Of a stretch of DNA of 64,000 nt, positions 43,668 to 54,212 are shown one piece after another. Location of the stretch: contig CAVWQE010000006.1 in NCBI GenBank assembly GCA_963757135.1, positions 62,001-126,000 on the forward strand. The letters are read 5' to 3'. Numbering within the stretch: position 1 is the stretch's first letter; every line of letters starts with the position of its first letter. The notes below the pieces were generated by a model. The model was given only the letters and a program-made list of their open reading frames with translations. It did no database searches and had not been told where the DNA came from. This DNA comes from Gp1-AA145 sp963757135 (lineage in GTDB: Bacteria > Acidobacteriota > Terriglobia > Terriglobales > Acidobacteriaceae). A program made the position numbers and the translations under genes.

Positions 43668-44258
43668 TCAGGCGCTCTTCGGTTCCGGCATATTCAGGTA
43701 TTTGATCAGGAGTATTTCGTTTCCATCTTGTCCATAGATGACCTGATCCACCAGTTGTTGCACCAGCAAGATTCCGAAGCCGCCTGGGCGCAATCCAAGT
43801 TTGTCGCGGACCGCGGCATGCCGGACGGGATCGTCATCAGGATTGGCAACGGCTGCATGGGGAATCTCGTCGAGCGTGAATCCCGGTCCCGGGTCCAAGA
43901 TACGGCAGGAAACCATGCGGCGTGCCCGGACATACTCGACTTCCACGTAGTTCTGAGGAACGAGGCCTCCGCCATGCTCCATCGCGTTGAGCAAGATCTC
44001 GCGGAATGCCATGCCGACCTGCTCCCGTTCTCCGTCAGGCAGATCAGAGATTTCGTTCATGAACTGAAGCAGGCGATCCGCGGTTCTGACCTGGCAACGG
44101 ACCTGTAACCTGATCCACTCCGTTGTCGACGACCGCAGTTCGATTCCATCATCCCAACAGGGTGCCTCGGTCGCAATCTGGATCATGTTTCCCAGTTGCT
44201 CGAATGAATAGGGCGCCGAGAAAAAACTGAAAGCGTGCTCGCGCATCGATGCGAGCAC
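43668..44258 (-). CDS. RsbW/SpoIIAB-type ATP-binding anti-sigma kinase-like protein
   Basis: 196 residues. A GHKL ATPase domain is visible from about residue 60: 'FREILLNAMEHGG' (N box), 'CRILDPGPGFTLDEIP' (G1 box), 'GGFGILLVQQLVDQVIY' (G2 box and lid). The short length without a dimerisation domain fits RsbW-type serine kinases that bind anti-anti-sigma factors in partner-switching. The first 55 residues are not recognised. The start codon at 44258 is GTG; Met at 44246 is an alternative. The adjacent Ser/Thr kinase gene (diverging) suggests a phosphorylation-based regulatory cluster. Confidence 0.75.
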   Translation of the reverse strand: MLASMREHAFSFFSAPYSFEQLGNMIQIATEAPCWDDGIELRSSTTEWIRLQVRCQVRTADRLLQFMNEISDLPDGEREQVGMAFREILLNAMEHGGGLVPQNYVEVEYVRARRMVSCRILDPGPGFTLDEIPHAAVANPDDDPVRHAAVRDKLGLRPGGFGILLVQQLVDQVIYGQDGNEILLIKYLNMPEPKSA

Positions 44259-44329
44259 ATCCGCAGGTTTCTAATGCAACTGTCAACATCGCTAGTATGA
44301 GATGAAGTATCCCCGGCCTAGCATGAAGT

Positions 44330-46764
44330 GTGCCGCAACCCCTCTTCGCTACCGGTCAAACCATCTCCCGATACCGTGTCCTGGAGGAACTGGGAAGCGG
44401 CGGCATGGGTGTGGTCTACAAAGCCCAGGACACTGAGCTCGGCCGGTTTGTTGCTTTAAAGTTTCTGCCGGAGAACGCAGCCCAGGACCCGCAAGCCCTG
44501 GAACGTTTTCGCCGCGAAGCACGACGTGCATCTGCGCTCAATCACCCGAATATCTGCACCATCTACGAAATTGGAAGCCACGAAGGCCATGCGTTCATCG
44601 CCATGGAGTACCTGGATGGCGTAACCCTGAAATACCTGATCGCCGCCGGCACCCTGGATACCGAGCGTATTGTCGCGATTGCGATCGAAGTCGCCGATGC
44701 GCTCGATGCTGCTCACAGCGAAGGCATCATCCATCGCGACATCAAACCCGCCAACATTTTCGTCACGAAGCGGGGACACACCAAGATTCTCGACTTTGGC
44801 TTGGCGAAAAGTATCCTTCCCGAGAGCCTCGCGGGCCAGATTGCAGCGCAACCGACACAATCTCTGGCCTATGTCGCCGAAGAGCACCTCACCAGCCCGG
44901 GGACGGCTCTGGGAACCGTGGCCTACATGTCTCCCGAGCAAGTACGGGCCAAGGAGTTGGACGGTCGCACGGATCTGTTTTCCTTCGGTATCGTTCTCTA
45001 CGAGATGGCGACGGGGAGGTTGCCTTTTCAGGGAGACAGTTTGGGCCTCGTCACGGAAGCCATCCTCAACCGCAATCCGGTGGCTCCCATGCGAGTCAAT
45101 CCCAACATCCCCCCGGCGCTCCAGGAGGTGATCCACAGAGCCTTGGAGAAGGACAGCAACCTGCGTTATCAGCACGCGTCCGACATGCGGGCTGAACTGC
45201 AACGGCTAAAGCGAGACTCCGAGTCGGGCCAGAGGCTCGCGGAACAAGAAACAGAATCGGCCCTGATACCAACCACAAGTCGTTCATCCTCGACCGGCAA
45301 GCGCAGGGCACGGACTTCCTCAGGGCAAACGGCTGCCTCCGCCCGCAGCGAGTCTCCAAGATCATTGACTCGCTTGCAGTTTTGCCTTTCGAAAACGCTA
45401 GCGGCGACCCTGAGCACGAATACCTCAGTGACGGGATCACCGGGAGCCTGATCAATATCCTGGCGACGATACCCAAACTGCGAGTAATGGCGCAGAGCAC
45501 GGTATTTCGGTATAAGGGCCGGGAGATTGATCCTCAAGCCATCGGTCGCGAGCTGAATGTGCGCGCCGTGCTCACGGGAAGAATGATGCAGAGCGGTGGC
45601 TCTTTGCGCATTGGGGCCGAATTGGTCGATGTAGCCACGGGCTCTCAACTGTGGGGCGCGCAATACGATCGCAAGCCTGGCGACATCTTTGTGGTCCAAG
45701 ACGAAATTTCCAACGAGATATCGGGGAAATTGCGGTTACAGTTGACCCGGGCAGAAAAGAAGCGGCTAACAAGACACCACACGGAGAATGCCGAGGCATA
45801 CCGGCTTTACCTAAAAGGCCGTCATCACTGGAACAGGTGGACCGAAGAAGGGTTCTACAAGGCAATCGAGTACTTTCAGCAGGCGGTCGAGAAAGACCCC
45901 AGCTACGCCCTCGCCTACACTGGTTTGGCCGATTCCTACGTGCTCCTGGGATGGAACAGCTATCTGCCGCCGAAGGAAGCATTCCCTAAAGGCAAAGCGG
46001 CGGCGATGACCGCCCTGCGGCTCGACCCGGATCTCGCCGAAGCCCACACGTCTTTGGCGGCCCTGTTGTGGCTTCACGATTGGCAGTGGGAAGAGGCTCA
46101 GACAGAATTCAAGCGCAGCCTCGAACTGAGTCCCACCTACCCAACTGCTAACCATTGGTACGCCGAGTATGTGATGACCATGGGGAGACACGGAGAAGCC
46201 ATGGCCAGGATGAAGAACGGCCAGGAGCTCGATCCGTTGTCGCTCATTATCAACGTCGCGGTCGGATGGGCCTTCTACTATGCCCGCCGATACGACGAAG
46301 CCATCGAACAACTCCGGCGAACTGTCGAATTGGACCCAAACTACCCCGTCACGTACTGGATTCTCGGCCTGTTGCTCAGGAAAACGGGTTGCTACGAACT
46401 GGCCATCACCGAGGGTGAGAAGGGGGTGAAGCTGTCAGGCGGCAGTCCTCTGATGCGCGCGGCACTGGCGCACACTCTCGGCGCGGCTGGCAGGACAAAG
46501 GAAGCATTCAGATGCTCGATGATCTGACAAAACTGGCAAAGCAAAAGTATGTCGCGCCTTACTTCTTCGCCGGAATCCACATCGGCTTGGGAGAAAACGA
46601 CCGCGCGATCGAATACTTGGAGAAATCCTACGAAGAGCACTCCCACTGGCTTATCTATCTTCATATAGATCCGAGCATGGACGGCTTGCGGGACGATCCG
46701 ACGTTTCCAAGACCTGTTGCGGCGTATTGGCCTGCCCGCACTGACGGCGGCGATCTCCGCCTGA
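44330..46764 (+). pseudogene. Ser/Thr protein kinase with TolB-like and TPR domains, frameshifted
   Basis: The kinase domain (from GTG at 44330) is intact: 'LGSGGMGVVYKA' (Gly loop), 'GRFVALKFLP' (Lys), 'IIHRDIKPANIF' (HRD), 'ILDFGLA' (DFG), 'AYMSPEQ' (APE-like). Near 45380 the frame shifts into 'SLAVLPFENASGDPEHEYLS', 'DGITGSLINIL' (TolB/CadC-like domain) and then TPRs ('YAEYVMTMGRHGEAMARMKN', 'AIEQLRRTVELDPNYP'). Near 46515 it shifts again ('MLDDLTKLAKQKYVAPYFFA'), and near 46705 once more, ending 'QDLLRRIGLPALTAAISA'. Three lesions over 2.4 kb. The full product would be a kinase-TolB-TPR regulator of about 800 residues, typical of Acidobacteria. Confidence 0.8.
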
Positions 46765-46896
46765 AGGAAACCAGGGCGGGATACGCGAAGCTGCGGCGAC
46801 CGATAGCAGGAAACATTTCTTTCACGCCGCCAACAGTCCACCACTGTCACGCACGACGGCGAATTCATGAAAGCCTCGCCGACGATTCTGGGCGGA

Positions 46897-47181
46897 TCAC
46901 GTTAAGAAGTTGTCCTTATTTGTAGGAATATTGGCTGTTTCTGCGATGATCGCTTTCGTCGGGCGGCCAACGAATGTGCCGTGGTAGCGCGAGCCTGGAA
47001 TCTCTTCCTGTGATGATGAAAAAATAACGAGTAGGCCGAAATTGTCCATGATCGACACTGCTACGCGGAACTGATTAATAGAACCATCGTCATACGTGAG
47101 CGACACTGCCCCATTTTTGCCGTCTTGCCATTTTGTAATCTCCGTCTCACCAACTTGGCCGACGGCGAAACGAGGTAACAA
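46897..47181 (-). pseudogene. Polysaccharide deacetylase-like fragment
   Basis: 94 residues with 'EITKWQDGKNGAVSLTYDDG', then 'SINQFRVAVSIMDNFGLLV' and 'GSRYHGTFVGRPTKAIIAET'. 'SLTYDDG' is motif 1 of NodB-type polysaccharide deacetylases (Asp-Asp metal site). Motifs 2 and 3 (H(S/T)xxH and RxPY) are absent because the frame ends after 'IPTNKDNFLT'. It has no signal peptide and no start beyond the one given. This is the N-terminal part of a lost gene. Confidence 0.6.
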
Positions 47182-47272
47182 CTATTGCGGCGGTCAAGGT
47201 CACCACATTGAGCCTTTCATCATGCCTCCCCGGCATCGTACTGGCTCACAAGTGGCTGAGCATAGCCTATAC

Positions 47273-47430
47273 AGTTGGAAAAGCCAATCGGACTTGTTTC
47301 TTCCACGCAGATCACCTCGCGTGCGCTAACCGATGCGCTAGCGGCTGGTGCCCGTGAGGCAAAGCGTGCGTTCGACACGATGATTGCGATGAAGAAGATC
47401 GACATCGCCGCCATCGAGGCAGCGCGGTGA
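47273..47430 (+). pseudogene. PhnB-like VOC protein, C-terminal remnant
   Basis: The frame ends 'QITSRALTDALAAGAREAKR', 'AFDTMIAMKKIDIAAIEAAR' and a stop. The 'M..M.KIDIA.LEAA' ending is that of PhnB/3-demethylubiquinone-methyltransferase-like VOC proteins. Only about 50 codons remain; upstream the frame becomes unconvincing. Confidence 0.45.
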
Positions 47431-47573
47431 ATTTATGTGAACACGTCGATTACGCCTTATTACTTCGAGCCACGGGCAGATCGAAACTGATCCACTCAGA
47501 TGAACGCGAGTTGTGCTGCCAGAGTTGTGTTGGCGGGTCAGCGCCCTCAGCAATGGTGCGACTGCGACGGCCG

Positions 47574-48424
47574 TTACGCTGATCTTTGAAGCAACGGGAA
47601 AAACTGGCCCTCGATCTTTTCTCCCGATGGAATTACAGGTACGCCTTGAAGCAGCGGCTCGTTTGTGGCAGAGCGCACACCATCGCGCATCACATTGACT
47701 ACTGTGGCCCGGCGGGCCCGGGCGGAATGATTGGCAAATGACCCGTGCACCATACGCGGATGATGAAATGACGCTTCACCTTTTTTGAGCTCCACCGCAA
47801 CCGCAGCGTCAAACTGCTGGCGCTGCTCAGGATTCAAGACGGCGTAGATCGCGTCCATATTCCCTGCTAATCCCGTTATCGGCTGATCGGGCCAACGATG
47901 GCTCCCGGGAATGTACTGCAGGCATCCATTCTCGCGGGTTAAGTAGTCGAGGCCGATCCAGCACGCAAGATGCGCAAGCGGTTGCGTACGAGTCCAATAT
48001 GAATAGTCTTGATGCCAGGCGACGGCGCTTCCGTGATGCGCTGGCTTACAGAAAAGCTGGTCATGCCAAAACCGCACAGGTCCGCCGAGCAACTGTGACC
48101 CTGGAATCGTGAATGCCGGGTTCCACAACAGATCATGGAAACCTGGCGTGATCCGCCACGCGCCTAACGCATGGAACAAGATGTGATCTGGATTTGTCGA
48201 CTCGTTCGAGTGATATTCATAAAAAAGCTCATGTCCCGGATGCTTGGGATCGGCCAGATCACCTAATTCGTTGCGCAGTGTTTGACCTGCTCATCCGTGA
48301 GGACTCGAAGCCCGCTGACGTATCCTCGTTCATGGAAAAAGTTGACCTGGTCCGCGCTGAAAAAGAATGAGGGGTCCCCATGTGTCTGGGGGCGGAGCAG
48401 GGTGCCGATCGGAAGGTGATGCAT
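47574..48424 (-). pseudogene. Phytanoyl-CoA dioxygenase family protein, frameshifted
   Basis: The N-terminal frame from about 48424 ('HHLPIGTLLRPQTHGDPSFF', 'ADQVNFFHERGYVSGLRVL') breaks at about 48278, continues as 'LRNELGDLADPKHPGHEL', breaks again in a T run near 48220, and goes on as 'FYEYHSNESTNPDHILFHAL' to the end at 47574. The Fe(II) site is visible: 'AWHQDYSYW' (His-x-Asp) and 'HHPRMVHGSF' (distal His), with 'GCLQYIPGSHRW' before it. These 2-oxoglutarate-dependent hydroxylases act on small molecules. Two frameshifts make the copy inactive, or the read is faulty. Confidence 0.75.
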
Positions 48425-48858
48425 TGAAAGGTCTTGCATCGACGTTGAGTCTATCACTGGTGAAGGGGAGGTATACGTCTAATCAGCTGGTCAACTTGAG
48501 CCAATCATTGGGATCATGGCGCAATGTTCCTACTTGTAGACCGCAACCATATTCCACAATGCTCAAAAAATAGTTCGCGAATATGGTTGCGGCCTGATTT
48601 TTTGGAACCAAATATTAATTCCTACAATGGAAAATAGTTTTTGGTTTGCCGACTATCCAGAACCATAGCATCCTCCACCCTCCTGATTTTTGGCCACTGC
48701 CACACTGGTCTTTTTCGAATTCTGCCGACACTTTGGTGACATGGTTGGCAATGGGAAACCGGTCTAGAGTTACCTCACGCCACTTTTTAAGGGTGGAGAC
48801 ACACGGACCCTCACCCGATTTGACCGGCAAGTCGTGAATCCTACAACTGAGGTGACAA
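48425..48858. other. Intergenic region with the DR2 repeat
   Basis: Holds a 14-bp perfect hairpin (CCGCAACCATATTC ... GAATATGGTTGCGG) near 48541-48592 and the 200-bp DR2 repeat. No gene is supported. Confidence 0.4.
48541..48751. repeat. DR2 repeat, copy 1
   Basis: About 200 bp, closely related to 54213-54421 (CCAGAACCATAGCATCCTCC, ACCCTCCTGATTTTTGGCCA, CTGCCACACTGGTC are shared exactly). On the minus strand it can be read as 'MSPKCRQNSKKTSVAVAKNQ', 'EGGGCYGSG' in some frames, but no start or family is convincing. Copy 2 lies 5.7 kb away. Confidence 0.8.
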
Positions 48859-49526
48859 ATGCCACGTGCTATTCTTTGCGTGCTATTGCTGGTTGCGTAG
48901 ACGCTGCCAGGCTATTCGCGAACCGGAAATGGAGCAAATAGCACCCATTACAATCTGAACATCATTGGAGTCGAGAATCCAAAGAGCAGCCCTCTGACGG
49001 GTTCCGACCGACACACGATTTTTGTCGCGCTGGGTAACAAATCCACCGTCACCAGCAATATTTATCTAACCCAGGGCGATTTACGGTCTGTGACGGCAAT
49101 GCATTCGATGCCGCATATGACTGCGCTGGAAACCAGATCAAGGGGCAGGGCGCAGTGTTTCAGTTGCCCTGCAATACCAATGTACCGGCAGATATAACCT
49201 GTGTGGCGGGTACAGTCTCGGCCTCGTATGAAGTTTGGGCCCGCGCACTTGGGAAGCCCGGCGGCTCAGCGACGATAACTACTTGTGCCACCGATCCCAC
49301 GACCTCGGAAGTCGTCTGCTCAACCGAGAATGTCATGCTGGTTCGCGGCAAAGGCAAACAAACCTTTACGGATGTCACTAATCAGCTAACATCGATCGTA
49401 GTCAGTTTCGATGGTGGATTGACGTATCAGCGCGTCGCACTATTCGCGGGAGGACTCCAGGACTTCTTCTGGCAATATGCCAACAGCGGTCTGCGACTCT
49501 TGCAATTGCGATTTTATCAACTCTAA
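48859..49526 (+). pseudogene. Secreted protein of unknown family, TAG and frameshift
   Basis: The ATG at 48859 follows AGGTG. Codon 14 is TAG (48898-48900), which interrupts the signal peptide 'MPRAILCVLLLVA*'. The frame then continues ('NSTHYNLNIIGVENPKSSPL', 'FVALGNKSTVTSNIYLTQGD') to about 49082, where one T is missing. The end is in another frame ('VCDGNAFDAAYDCAGNQIKG', 'ASYEVWARALGKPGG', 'DFFWQYANSGLRLLQLRFYQ', 'L'). This is a recurring Acidobacterial secreted protein with no named domain; Cys pairs suggest disulfides. A terminator-like hairpin follows. Confidence 0.65.
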
Positions 49527-49543
49527 CTCGAACAAAGCGCGAG

Positions 49544-49569
49544 GAGGGCCGACGCGGCGTTTGGCCCTC
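49544..49569 (+). terminator. Terminator-like hairpin
   Basis: GAGGGCC (49544-49550) pairs with GGCCCTC (49563-49569); a short pyrimidine run follows, not a strong T tract. It lies just downstream of the gene ending at 49526. Confidence 0.4.
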
Positions 49570-49590
49570 TCTTCCATAAATCGAAATCAC

Positions 49591-50583
49591 ATGATTCGCC
49601 TTCACAGTGCTCTTGCATTGCTACTCGCTTGTCCTCTTTCGTTCGCTGAGCCTGCAAGCCCGCAGGCGAACAGCTATGATTTCGGGACCGAAAAACAGGG
49701 AACAAAAATTGTCCACCTCTTTCCGATTGCGAATAACACCCCAACTCCTCTAACGATCAAGGATGTCGAACTTTCAATGCCTGGAATGAAGGCCAGGTTT
49801 AAGCCAGTCGTTAATCCCAATGCCGAAGGCGGCGTCACCGTAGAGTGGGATACGTCTCACTTAGCCGGCGAAATCGAAGGTCAAGGGGTCGTCCATTTTG
49901 CGGACGAGTCTCGCGCTGCGATGCCGCTAATGCTGAAGGGAGTGGTCAAACCGCCGCTTGAAATTCGTCCGTTTCCCGCGGTCTTTCTCAGCGCTTTTCA
50001 GGCGGAGAACAACGAGCGGCGCTTGACGATCGTGAAAATGAGTTGGAGCCAATGACCGTCACGCTCTCAAAACCGAATAGCAAGCTCGTGCTAGCTTCGC
50101 TCATCACCATTCAGCCCGGCCGTACTTATGAGCTGGTGACAAAAATTGAGCCGGACACTTTGCCAGGCCGGTACAATGAAGAATTATCGATCTCAACCGA
50201 CAATCCCAAGATTGGGGTAGTGACCCTTCCGGTTCATCTCTTTGTCAAGGCCGGCCTTTACGCCAATCCGGATTCGATTGACTTTGGCCGAGTCTCTGCG
50301 GACCTGGTGCGAAACAACTCTGCGCGTCGCTCGTTCTTGACACAGACGTTCCTCTTGAAAAAGCGAAACGGCAACTTTAAGATCACAAAACTCACATCTG
50401 ACGTGCCAGGCATTGAGATTACCCAGGATCCAGCAGATCAGCAAAGTTCAACCTATCGGATCGACGTAACTCTTGACCCTCAACAAATCAGACTTGGAAA
50501 AACTTGAAGGTTCACTGAAAATCGACACAAACGATAGAGACTTTCCGCTAATCAACGTTCCCGTCACAGGTTACGTGTTCTGA
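49591..50583 (+). pseudogene. DUF1573-like secreted protein, two frameshifts
   Basis: The ATG at 49591 opens a signal peptide (LHSALALLLACPLSFAEP). Then 'YDFGTEKQGTKIVHLFPIAN' and 'TIKDVELSMPGM' match the DUF1573 pattern 'FDFG....G....F...N.G...L.I..V'. A frameshift near 50035 leads to 'EPMTVTLSKPNSKLVLASL' and 'DSIDFGRVSADLVRNN'. A second near 50505 leads to 'KLEGSLKIDTNDRDFPLINV', then 'PVTGYVF' and a stop at 50583. The intact product would be about 330 residues with two immunoglobulin-like domains. Function of the family is unknown. Confidence 0.65.
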
Positions 50584-50718
50584 CTCAGTGAACAGGACCC
50601 TACGATTCAAAACAGCCGAACGTTCGCACAAGATAATAACCACTCTGGACGGAGTAAACAGATTATCAGTATTCGATTCGCGCAGCACGCCCTCAATTCA
50701 CTATGGCAACCCCCTAGA

Positions 50719-50776
50719 CCAATGCTCAAAACCTATTCGCGAAATATGGGTGGGCTTCGCTTCGCGGGGTAATATA
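50719..50776 (+). repeat. DR2 repeat, partial
   Basis: CCAATGCTCAAAACCTATTC, GCGAAATATGGGTGGGC and ...AATATATTTCCGAGGGG align with the start of DR2 copy 1 (CAATGCTCAAAAAATAGTTC, GCGAATATGGTTGCGGCC). The middle diverges. Confidence 0.5.
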
Positions 50777-50856
50777 TTTCCGAGGGGACTTCCACTTCAC
50801 ATCGCCAGTTGCTGATCGCTCCCTAACCCGGTTCAAGTACGCATCCGGCGAGATCC

Positions 50857-51234
50857 TTAAGAATTAGGGTGGAATGGCTTCTCACCACTGTTGTTGCTGA
50901 CCGGCTCAGGACTCTCGATATTCAAATTCACCACAACAGGGTCTTGACCGCTTCTCACAACCACCGCCTCGCATGGCATATCCGAGCGGGCATTGATTTC
51001 CTGATGTGGTACATAGGGCGGCACATAAATGAAATCTCCTGGTCCGGCTTCATCGCAAAACTCTAAGCGATCACCCCAACGCATGCGCGCACGACCTCGA
51101 ACCACGAAAATCACAGTTTCCAAATGGCCATGATGGTGGGGACAAGTCTTTTCATGCGGCTCGACCACCACGGTACCGGCCCACAACTTCGTTGCCCCAG
51201 TACGCGCATGCGTGATGGCTGCGGCTCGCGTCAT
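50857..51234 (-). CDS. Cupin-domain protein
   Basis: 125 residues. A single cupin: 'GTVVVEPHEKTCPHHHGHLE' carries the first metal motif (G-X5-HXH-X3,4-E-X6-G), then 'FVVRGRARMRWGDRLEF', 'GPGDFIYVPPYVPHQEIN' holds the second (G-X5-PXG-X2-H-X3-N). A metal-bound small-molecule enzyme or sensor is likely, but the reaction cannot be told. The usual family N-terminus reads '...TPQTRGMTRAAA' and is in frame upstream ('TNTPQTRG'). The true start may lie about 14 codons earlier, or that stretch may be frameshifted. Confidence 0.75.
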   Translation of the reverse strand: MTRAAAITHARTGATKLWAGTVVVEPHEKTCPHHHGHLETVIFVVRGRARMRWGDRLEFCDEAGPGDFIYVPPYVPHQEINARSDMPCEAVVVRSGQDPVVVNLNIESPEPVSNNSGEKPFHPNS

Positions 51235-51377
51235 TCCTCGAGTCTGGGGTGTATTCGTATAAGAACTCTCCCCGATGAATAATTTTCACGCCATGTTGCT
51301 TCCAGTCCAATGCTTTCACCTCCCAGTTGACAGTCGGTGCCCGGTATAGGACACAGATTCTTGATTATTTCCCAGTT

Positions 51378-52030
51378 TCAATTTCGCCTCGCGCTCGCTT
51401 CTATGAATTTGCGAATCAGATCCCGATCCTTGAAACCGCCAGTATTGCGAACTCCAGAGTTAACGTCGACCGCCCAAGGTTGAACTCGGCCAATCGCATC
51501 GCGTACGTTCGCTGGAGTAAGGCCTCCAGCCAGGATTACCGGTATTGAAACTTGCTTCACAATTTCCGCTGAAATTCCCCAGTCGTGGGTAGTCCCAGTC
51601 CCACCGACCTGGCCTGTGGTTCTATCGATCGAATCTAGGACTATTGCATCAACCTTCTGATCTAGCTCTCGAGCACGATCGAGAGCGCTCGGACCTTCTA
51701 CACTGACTTTGCCAATTACCTTCCTGGGCGCCAGCGTATGTCGCAACGAACGAATCGGGGTAATTTCCATATCACTGTGGAGCTGGACCGCAGACTGGGG
51801 ACGGTCTCAGCGAGCGCAAGTACGGCAGCTGGGTCTTCAATATGAGTGACGAGGACAGTGGTCACGAAGGGCGGGGTGCTGGCAAAAATCTCTGCGGCCA
51901 ACTCGGGCGGTAGGAAGTCAGAAGAGGGATGGAGTTGTCCTACCAGGACACCAATTGCATCGGCACCTTGCTGCACAGCGATTTGCATATCGGCCAACGA
52001 TCGAATGCCGCAGATCTTTACACGCGCCAT
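51378..52030 (-). pseudogene. trpF: Phosphoribosylanthranilate isomerase, frameshifted
   Basis: TrpF converts phosphoribosylanthranilate to CdRP in tryptophan synthesis. The first frame (from 52030) reads 'VKICGIRSLADMQIAVQQGA' (catalytic Cys), 'DAIGVLVG'. At about 51780 the frame changes, and 'VQLHSDMEITPIRSLRH', 'DAIVLDSIDRTTGQVGGTGT' (catalytic Asp and phosphate loop), 'IPVILAGGLTPANVRDAI' and 'AVDVNSGVRNTGGFKD' follow to 51378. Total about 217 residues, normal for the family, so only one base is wrong. No other trp gene is near, which is odd for trpF. It lies 32 bp after the amidohydrolase gene and is probably co-transcribed. Confidence 0.85.
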
Positions 52031-52062
52031 GTTGAGCTGTCCGCTAGCGGTTGCCTCGGCAT

Positions 52063-53849
52063 TTATTGAGTTGCTGCGATCGGCGCGTCACTGGCTGCAT
52101 ACACAATCTCCCCGTCCAAGATTGTCATGACGCACTTCACATCTTTGATCTGCGCACTACTCACGCTGTTGAGGTCGCGATCCCAAATCGCAATATCTGC
52201 CTTCTTCCCGACTTCCAGTGTGCCGATCTTGTTATCTAAGAACATCTGCCGTGAGCCCCACGCAGTGTAGCTGCGGAGTGCGGTGTGGATGTCCACGCCT
52301 TCGGCATCACCAAATGGGTGTAGTCCGTAAGTACCCTTTGCAGTTTCGCGAACTACAGAGGCCCAGAGTCCATAACGGGCAGAAATCGGTGTGACCGGAA
52401 AATCGGACCCACCCGACCAGAGAAGGCCTCGAGACTGAAGGCTTTTAAATGGTTCCAGACGTTGGTCGCGCCCGGGTCCATAGTTGCCAGCATAGATGTC
52501 GCCGATCCACCATAAAAATTCTGGCTGCATTTCCGGATAGCCTGCGTCGTAAGACTTTTGGAGTTTGTCCATGACATCCAGTGCGTGCGGAGTGGGAAGG
52601 TTGGCATGGATAATGCTGTGGCGCAGGCCCGGCCGAGGTTGCTCCTGCTCAACCTGCGCGTAGGTATCGATTACCCAGTCCATGGCACGATCACCGACGG
52701 CGTGAGTACCGACAGGAACCCCATTTTGATGAAAAAGCCGGACCATTTCCCTGTAGGTCGCAGGATCAACCTGTGGATAGCCGCGATTATGCGCTCCTGA
52801 ACTCGTAACGTCGGGCCTCGCTCCGTCGCGTAGCCAATCGTCATAGACCCAACCGGTACGAGCACCGCCAGAACCGTCCATATAGATTTTTGCGCCGCAC
52901 GAGAGTAGGCGGTCGTTGCCGAGGGTTGCCGGCAAGCGAGGGACCGCGTTGATCTCGGCGAGCGCTTGTCGTGCCGATTCGAGCGTGCTACCCGCGTGCC
53001 AGAGAACGCAAATACGTTCCTTGAGTTCTCCCTGTTGGAGGAGAGCCTTGTAGGCATTCCAGTGGAGCTGAGTGATGTCAGGGTCTTTGACCGCAGTGAT
53101 GCCTTCGCTGTGCAGCACTGTTTGGATGTGCAGAATGCCCTGCCGCATCTGCTCTGGGGTCGTTGGCGGGATGAGGCCGGTGACCGGCTTCATCGCAGCA
53201 TCTTCCTTGAGCACGCCAGTGGGATCACCGTCACCATTCCGATCAATTGTTCCGGCCGCTGGATCGGGAGTCGCGCGAGTGATGTAAGCCATTTTGAGAG
53301 CGACCGAGTTCGCCACTCCGTAATGGCCCGTGGTATGAACAAGCCAAACCGGGTTGTTCGGGAGACAGCATCAATATCCGCAGCAGTGACGTAGCGGTGT
53401 TCTGCAAGCTTGCCTTCGTCCCAACCTGAACCAGTGATCCATTCGCCACCTTTCATTAGCGCGACCTTAGCTTTTACACGGGCGACAATCTCAGCAATCG
53501 ATGTGGCATCGGATAGCTTGACATCGTAAAGTTCGGCGACACCTCCTTCAGCAATGTGAGCGTGTGTGTCAATCAGGCCTGGGGTAATGGTAAGACCTTT
53601 GAGGTCGATGATCCGAGGACGGGAGCGACTCCCAACAAACGCTTGAATGTCGGCATCGCTTCCGATCTTGACAATGATGCCGTCGCGGATTGCGATGGCT
53701 TCCACGACGGAATCCTTGCTGTCCATCGTCAGAATGTGTCCGTGAATCAATAACAGGTCGGCAGTTGGTTCTTGTGCCAAGAGTGCTGATGTCCACAGCA
53801 GGGCCGTGATCCAGATGATTGTCAGGCAACATGGAACAGGCTGCGACAT
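52063..53849 (-). pseudogene. YtcJ-type amidohydrolase, frameshifted
   Basis: The N-terminal frame (from 53849) has a signal peptide (IIWITALLWTSALLAQ), 'LIHGHILTMDSKD' and 'ITPGLIDTHAHIAEGG' (metal HxH). At about 53350 the frame shifts and the rest continues to 52063: 'PNNPVWLVHTTGHYGVANSV', 'KIYMDGSGGARTG' (Asp), 'HAVGDRAMDWVIDTY', 'HSIIHANLPTP', 'GLLWSGGSDFPV' (metal Asp) and 'GTLEVGKKADIAIWDRDL'. This is the Amidohydro_3 (YtcJ) family, which hydrolyses N-acyl or formamide-like bonds; the export signal is typical of Acidobacterial members. The substrate is unknown. Confidence 0.85.
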
Positions 53850-54212
53850 TTGTTCGACTTCACTTCGTCAACGGAGGGAGCCTGATCACGATAAACGATG
53901 CTGCCGAAAACGTCCACATCGACACTTCAGTTCACGTGCTAAGGTTCTTAGGAACGATTTTCACGGCGTTGCCAGAACCAATCAGAACTATCTCGAAGCC
54001 ATTCGACCACGACCTCTCGTCACGGTGACGTCACAAGAACAGCTTGGAGCATAGCGAAAATTCGCGAGAGCCTTTACGGACGCGGGTTCCGACCACTTGC
54101 TTTGTCCTACCCGCAGCGGATTAGACCCGGCGCTGATCCCGTAATCAGTTGATCAATTCCGCGCAACGTAGGCCATTAAAAATTGCGAGCCAGCGCTTCC
54201 CTGCTCCGCCTA
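53850..54212. other. Intergenic, no recognisable gene
   Basis: Short overlapping frames only. Near 54013 CCTCTCGTCACGGTGACGTC, then ACAAGAAC resembles the GTCAC..CGTCACAAG segments at 13788 and 14058, hinting at related decayed integrase-side sequence. Confidence 0.3.

Noticed and set aside
45370..46764. Programmed frameshifting in the Ser/Thr kinase gene
   Set aside because: Three separate shifts in different directions and no slippery heptamer with a downstream structure are seen; ordinary indels fit better.
25788..48900. In-frame TAG codons in two genes (DUF1254 at about 25790, secreted protein codon 14 at 48898) might signal amber recoding
   Set aside because: Both genes also carry frameshifts, many intact genes here end normally, and no suppressor tRNA or recoding element is visible; decay or read error is simpler.
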